The notes beneath the pieces are model-generated. The model searched no databases. It saw nothing but the letters and a program-made list of their open reading frames with translations, and was not told where the DNA came from. A stretch of 64,000 nt of DNA from Spisula solida (lineage: Eukaryota; Mollusca; Bivalvia; Venerida; Mactridae), in assembly GCA_947247005.1 (NCBI GenBank), contig OX365953.1:30316784-30380783 (forward strand), in the 5' to 3' direction. A program made the translations under genes and the position numbers. Within the stretch, counting starts at the first letter, position 1, and each line of letters begins with the position of its first letter. Positions 60,542 to 64,000 of this stretch are shown here, one piece after another.

Positions 60542-61372
60542 ACTTCATCATCATCATCTATCATCTTCATTAATCGCATCCCTGAATTTGAGTATTTTCG
60601 CGATGTGTATAAAAACTGTTCACACACAGCAGTCAGGCACTTCTATATACAGTGTTTTTGTTTTTAAAAGAAAGTTTTATGTTTTTGTACAGTTTAAAAT
60701 CACGTTTAAAACGAAGCAGTTGTCTAATTCTGGAGTCCTGCCAAAGCTGTCTGAAAACCTGCCAAGGTGACTTGGCTGACAGCGACCTGGGGGAGTCTGT
60801 TCCAGAGGACGATACTTGCTGGAAAGAAGCTTTGTTGGTAGGTAGATTTGGCAGTTGAGAGCTGTGTCAGCTGTTGCTGGTTATGCCTGGTAGATCTAGA
60901 TTGTCGTAGAGGCGGGTCTGGTGTGACCTCGACCAGTCCATGTTGAATCTTGTAGAGCATGGACAGCCTTGCATGATCTCTGCGTCTTTGTAGGGTGTCC
61001 CACTTCAAGTCTGTGATCATGTCAGAAACACTGCTGGTTCTTCTGAAGTCTCGCTTGACAAATCTGGCAGCTCTTCTCTGAACCATCTCTAGTTGGTTGT
61101 TGAGGCTCTCAGTATGGGGAGACCAGATCGTGGAAGCATATTCGACAGTCGGTCGAACATATGTCTTGTAGGCAGATGCTTTTGCTGACTGCGGGCATGA
61201 TCCTATGTTGCGGCGTAGAAATGATAGAGTTGAATTTGCTTTACGAGTTATGTTGTTGATGTGCTGGTTCCAGGAAAGATCAGGTGTGATTGTGATGCCA
61301 AGGTATTTTGCAGAGGTAGTGGTTGATAGTTGAACACCATGGATGGAGTAGTTGGTTTGTAGTGGTTTCTTA
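60542..61372 (-). mobile_element. 5'-truncated LINE (CR1/L2-like), 3' end only
   Basis: The minus strand is open from about 61372 to the stop after GLQN (60724). It encodes the C-terminal part of a reverse transcriptase: SAKYLGITITPDLSW, FLRRNIGSCP, YVRPTVEYASTIWSPH, VQRRAARFVKRDF and SFFPASIVLWNRLP. There is no frameshift or stop. About 180 bp of 3' UTR ends in a (GAT)n-type tail. CAGTAAT at 60535-60541 and 61373-61379 could be the target-site duplication. The family differs from the element at 28339. Confidence 0.8.
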
Positions 61373-62076
61373 CAGTAATTAATTACTAAGTATTACTTAC
61401 TTTTTAAGCTATAGTAATATAATACTACTTCAAGTAATCATGCTTCTTTAAGTAATTTAATCTGAGGGGAACTTCTACATTTAAGTATTTATATTACTTA
61501 AAATTTGTATGAACAATAATGTTGTACAGTATAGAATTTGCAATCAGAGTATACAGCCCAGTAAAATAAGTTAGGGGAATTTTATCACAATATCTCAGAC
61601 CCCTAACTAAAATTTAAATGTTGAGCGGAAAATGATTTTCCATTTTAGTAATAGCAACCTTAATTGACTACATCACCGCCACTTTCAATCGCAGACGTAC
61701 AGCATCTTTACACAAGCCGTGTGTATACCAATTTACTTTATTTTTATTAGTGTACCTTGGACAGTATGTTAAGATACATGTATACTCTGAAATACAAACT
61801 CGTCATAAACTTTAACGTGAACAGACGACACTTGCAATACAGTTCTCATTATTGTTGGAACAGTAGAGCTAAAAAGCTGGCTGTATATATTTGACACATT
61901 CTTGATCACTTCAAGAGTTTTGTTATTGAATGTATGTACTATATATACCATATGTACTATATATACGTACAAAGGGATTTTGTGTTACAAAATAATTACG
62001 CTCCGCACTTTTACACCCATTCGCAACAAAGTTCTTAAAGCCGATCGAAATTATTCAACAAGGTATTGTAACAAAC

Positions 62077-62277
62077 CTATTTTTTCACACGTATCAGTAA
62101 TGGTTGGTTCATCCCAGGCACCAGGCGCTGTGCAGGAGATAGATGAGGTACCAGTCCCTGCCAACACATAGCCGGTGTTGCACACAAGTGTTGCAATAGT
62201 CTCGAAAAGAGTTGATTCAACTGGATTGTATACAATTTCACCGTTTGATGGATCAACAGCTTTAGCAGCCTCACAGT
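62077..62277 (-). CDS. CCP exon H (sushi domain)
   Basis: 201-bp phase 1-1 exon, the most 5' exon found. It reads CEAAKAVDPSNGEIVYN, IATLVCNTGY, SSISCTAPGAW and ITDTCEKIG. The cysteine and Trp pattern is that of a CCP module, with a longer C1-C2 stretch and a TITDTC end unlike all other exons. Acceptor ttattccAG and donor GTTTGT. Joining to A'' gives a D-C junction like the other A exons, which fits but does not prove one transcript. Confidence 0.8.
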   Translation of the reverse strand, partial: TVRLLKLLIHQTVKLYTIQLNQLFSRLLQHLCATPAMCWQGLVPHLSPAQRLVPGMNQPLLIRVKK

Positions 62278-62437
62278 CTGGAATAATTAATACTCGTTCG
62301 TAATTACCATTCATTCGAAACAATAGCTTACATGACGAAACAAAATATGAAACGAAACTTTCCGGACTATGTTGAGTAGTCTAGATTTCACTTCTAGAAT
62401 ACGGTAACTTGGTTCTTTTTAGGTTATAAAAAAGAGT

Positions 62438-62500
62438 ATATTAAGTCAGACAGGGAAGGCAGCACTCAACTTAACCAGCCGAGCACAGAAAACATTAACA
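62438..62500 (+). repeat. Dispersed ~55-bp module (copy 5)
   Basis: tattaagtcagacagggaag through ccgagcacagaaaacattaa. It is followed directly by the aacaagagggcccaaagggc head of another dispersed repeat. Confidence 0.7.
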
Positions 62501-62800
62501 AGAGGGCCCAAAGGGCCCTAGGTCGCTCACCTGTCGTACTAGTGCATGCACACCCCTATGGTGATCCTACACATTTTCTGAATAAAATATAATGAAATTC
62601 AGCCTCTATTGCAAGCTTTTGTATGATTTGACCATGTGACCTAGCGTTTGACCCCAGATGACTTAATTAATATCAAACTTAACCTAGATTGTGTTGAGAT
62701 GATTATTAGGACCAAATTTCATAAAGATTAAGTCAAAATTGTAACCTCTGGTGGCTACACAGGGTTTTTCTATGATCTGACCTATAATTTAAACAAAATA
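62498..62800. repeat. Dispersed bivalve-type repeat
   Basis: The head agagggcccaaagggcccta with ggtcgctcacctgtcg is followed by tgaccatgtgacctagcgtt, accaaatttcataaagatta and gtaacctctggtggctacac. It shares wording with 316-905 (head) and 3848-4217 (body), so these may be parts of one family. No coding sequence. Confidence 0.6.
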
Positions 62801-62817
62801 TTTCCTCCATATAACTG

Positions 62818-63291
62818 TACAAATACATGCTATAAAGACAGAACAATACCTAAACACTTAAAAAAATAAAAATAAAAAAATAAAAATTATGGTTCCAGTG
62901 GGGGTTGAACCCACGACCATCAGGAAAATGTACAAATACCTGCTATAAAGACAAAACAATACCTAAACACTAAAAAAAAAAAAAAAAAAAAATTATGGTT
63001 CCAGTGGGGGTTGAACCCACGACCATCAGGAAAATGTACAAATACATGTTATAAAGACAAAACAATACATAAACATTAAAAAAAAAAAAAAAAAAAAAAA
63101 AAAATGGTTCCAGTGGGGGTTGAACCCACGACCATCAAGAAAATGTACAAATACATGTTATAAAGACAAAACAATACCTAAACCTTTAAAAAAAAAAAAA
63201 AAAAAAAAATTATGGTTCCAGTGGGGGTTGAACCCACGACCATCAGGAAAATGTACAAATACATGTTATAAAGTCAAAACAATAGATAAAC

Positions 63292-63328
<37 letters not shown>

Positions 63329-63633
63329 ATGGTTCTAGTGGGGGTTGAACTCACGACCATCAAGAAAATGTACAAATACATGTTATCAAGACAAAACAAT
63401 ACCTAAACCTTTAAAATAAATAAATAAATAAAATAAAAAAATTATGGTTCCAGTGGGGGTTGAACCCACGACCATCAGGAAAATGTACAAATACATGTTA
63501 TAAAGACAAAACAATACCTAAACATTTAAAAAAAAAAATAAAAATAAAAATTATGGTTCCAGTGGGGGTTGAACCCACGACCATCAGGAAAATGTACAAA
63601 TACATGCTATAAAGACAAAACAATACCTAAACA

Positions 63634-63665
<32 letters not shown>

Positions 63666-63872
63666 TGGTTCCAGTGGGGGTTGAACCCATGACCATCAGG
63701 AAAATGTACAAATACATGCTATAAAGACAAAACAATACCTAAACACTTAAAACAAATAAAAATAAAAAAATTAAAATTATGGTTCCAGTGGGGTTTGAAC
63801 CCACGACCCTCAGGAAAATGTCTACGCTCCCTACAGCGCTTTGATTTCCACTTAACCATTACAATTCACACC
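62818..63872 (-). repeat. Array of nine tRNA-3'-half/poly(A) units with B boxes
   Basis: Nine units start at 62891, 62997, 63106, 63214, 63331, 63446, 63555, 63667 and 63781 (spacing 106-117 bp). On the minus strand each has gtgggttcaacccccac, a T-arm hairpin with a match to the Pol III B box (GGTTCRANNCC), then tggaacca like a tRNA acceptor 3' strand. A variable poly(T) run separates units (poly(A) on the plus strand). Only the last unit continues into a longer tRNA-like stretch (63781-63872) with tggttaagtgga, close to an A box. It is probably a tRNA-derived SINE with a tandemly amplified 3' part. The acceptor stem pairs poorly, so it is not called as a tRNA. Confidence 0.7.
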
Positions 63873-64000
63873 CTGCTTAATATACTAGAATATTTTGATA
63901 TTTGACCTTTACAAAACTGCTGTGAACCCTGATACACATTTTCATTGGTTGATGAAAGTTTACTTGTATGTATAGACAGTAGAGAGTTACAGCAGAGAGT
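63873..64000. other. Window end, unannotated
   Basis: AT-rich sequence with no recognised exon or repeat. Confidence 0.4.

Larger units (their letters stand above)
50243..62076. other. Large intron or intergenic stretch between exons H and A''
   Basis: Almost 12 kb without an intact host exon. It holds the dispersed repeats, MITE-like elements, decayed EGF exon, tandem duplications and LINE fragment listed separately. Stretches 53310-53720 and 61380-62070 show nothing recognisable beyond AT-rich sequence. The first part of the latter has ttactta-rich sequence, including around the LINE fragment. Confidence 0.5.
1406..62277 (-). other. Partial multi-exon gene for a giant CCP/EGF repeat protein
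   Basis: Thirty-five intact minus-strand exons each encode one complete four-cysteine sushi/CCP module or one six-cysteine EGF-like module. Each begins after AG, ends before GT, and starts two bases into a codon while ending one base into the next (phase 1-1), so all can be spliced in frame. Sushi and EGF modules are extracellular, disulphide-bonded domains of complement regulators, adhesion proteins and matrix proteins, so a secreted or membrane-anchored protein is expected. The EGF modules lack the D-x-(D/N)-E calcium-binding signature. No start, signal peptide, transmembrane helix or stop is visible, so neither gene end is in the window. That all exons join in one transcript is inference. 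Several genes or alternative splicing are possible. Confidence 0.75.

Noticed and set aside
63120..63338. 72-codon frame with poly-Lys tracts
   Set aside because: It is the translation of poly(A) runs and tRNA-half repeats.
62891..63872. tRNA gene cluster or CRISPR array
   Set aside because: Only the T arm and acceptor 3' strand are repeated, without D and anticodon arms. Spacers are near-identical and include poly(A), unlike CRISPR spacers. The genome is eukaryotic.

Overview
This is metazoan nuclear DNA: AT-rich, intron-dominated, full of dispersed repeats, with no bacterial-style gene packing. The repeat families suggest a marine bivalve mollusc. They include elements with heads of the type 'aagagggccc…cctaggtcgctcacctg', 'gtgacctag…accaagtttcataaagat' modules, '…cgaatagtggagctaaaa' ends and 'tgacggacggacgg' tails. 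That assignment is an inference from recalled repeat style; no search was run.

The host gene lies on the minus strand and runs off both ends of the informative region. I find 35 intact in-frame exons, 25 sushi/CCP and 10 EGF-like, plus one dead EGF exon. Every intact exon has AG/GT borders and is symmetric phase 1-1, so any number of them can be gained or lost without breaking the frame. Together they encode about 1,868 residues. No start codon, signal peptide, transmembrane segment or terminal exon is visible, so this is the middle of a very long secreted or cell-surface CCP/EGF protein.

I name the exon types by position: A, B, D, D', E, G and H are CCP, and C, C' and F are EGF. In transcript order (high to low coordinate) the gene reads H, (dead EGF), A'', D, C, E', D', C', E, D, C, E', D', C', E, D, C, B, A, G, F, E, D', C', E, D, C, B, A, G, F, E, D, C, B, A.

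The layout on the plus axis is three tandem units, 267-10213, 10214-24313 and 24314 to about 48760. They share the order A, B, (C, D, E)n, F, G, and unit 3 diverges before F and G. The inner EGF-CCP-CCP triplet is present 1, 2 and 5 times (the fifth lacks E). Unit 1 behaves as a unit-2-like array that lost exactly 4,050 bp by recombination inside a CCP-E exon. An intronic 32-bp minisatellite has exactly 11, 12 and 13 copies in units 1, 2 and 3.

Mobile DNA: a 4.3-kb non-LTR retrotransposon (28339-32665, flanked by AAAGT) sits in unit 3 only. Its SGNH-esterase ORF1 is fused directly to the reverse transcriptase linker, with no endonuclease domain between them. A second, 5'-truncated LINE lies at 60542-61372. 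Several insertions (593, 695 and 698 bp) with palindromes or unknown content help order the duplications.

The right part (48.8-64 kb) holds diverged exons A'' and H, the dead EGF exon, many repeats, a 2.1-kb tandem duplication, and an array of nine tRNA-3'-half/poly(A) units with Pol III B-box sequences (62891-63872).
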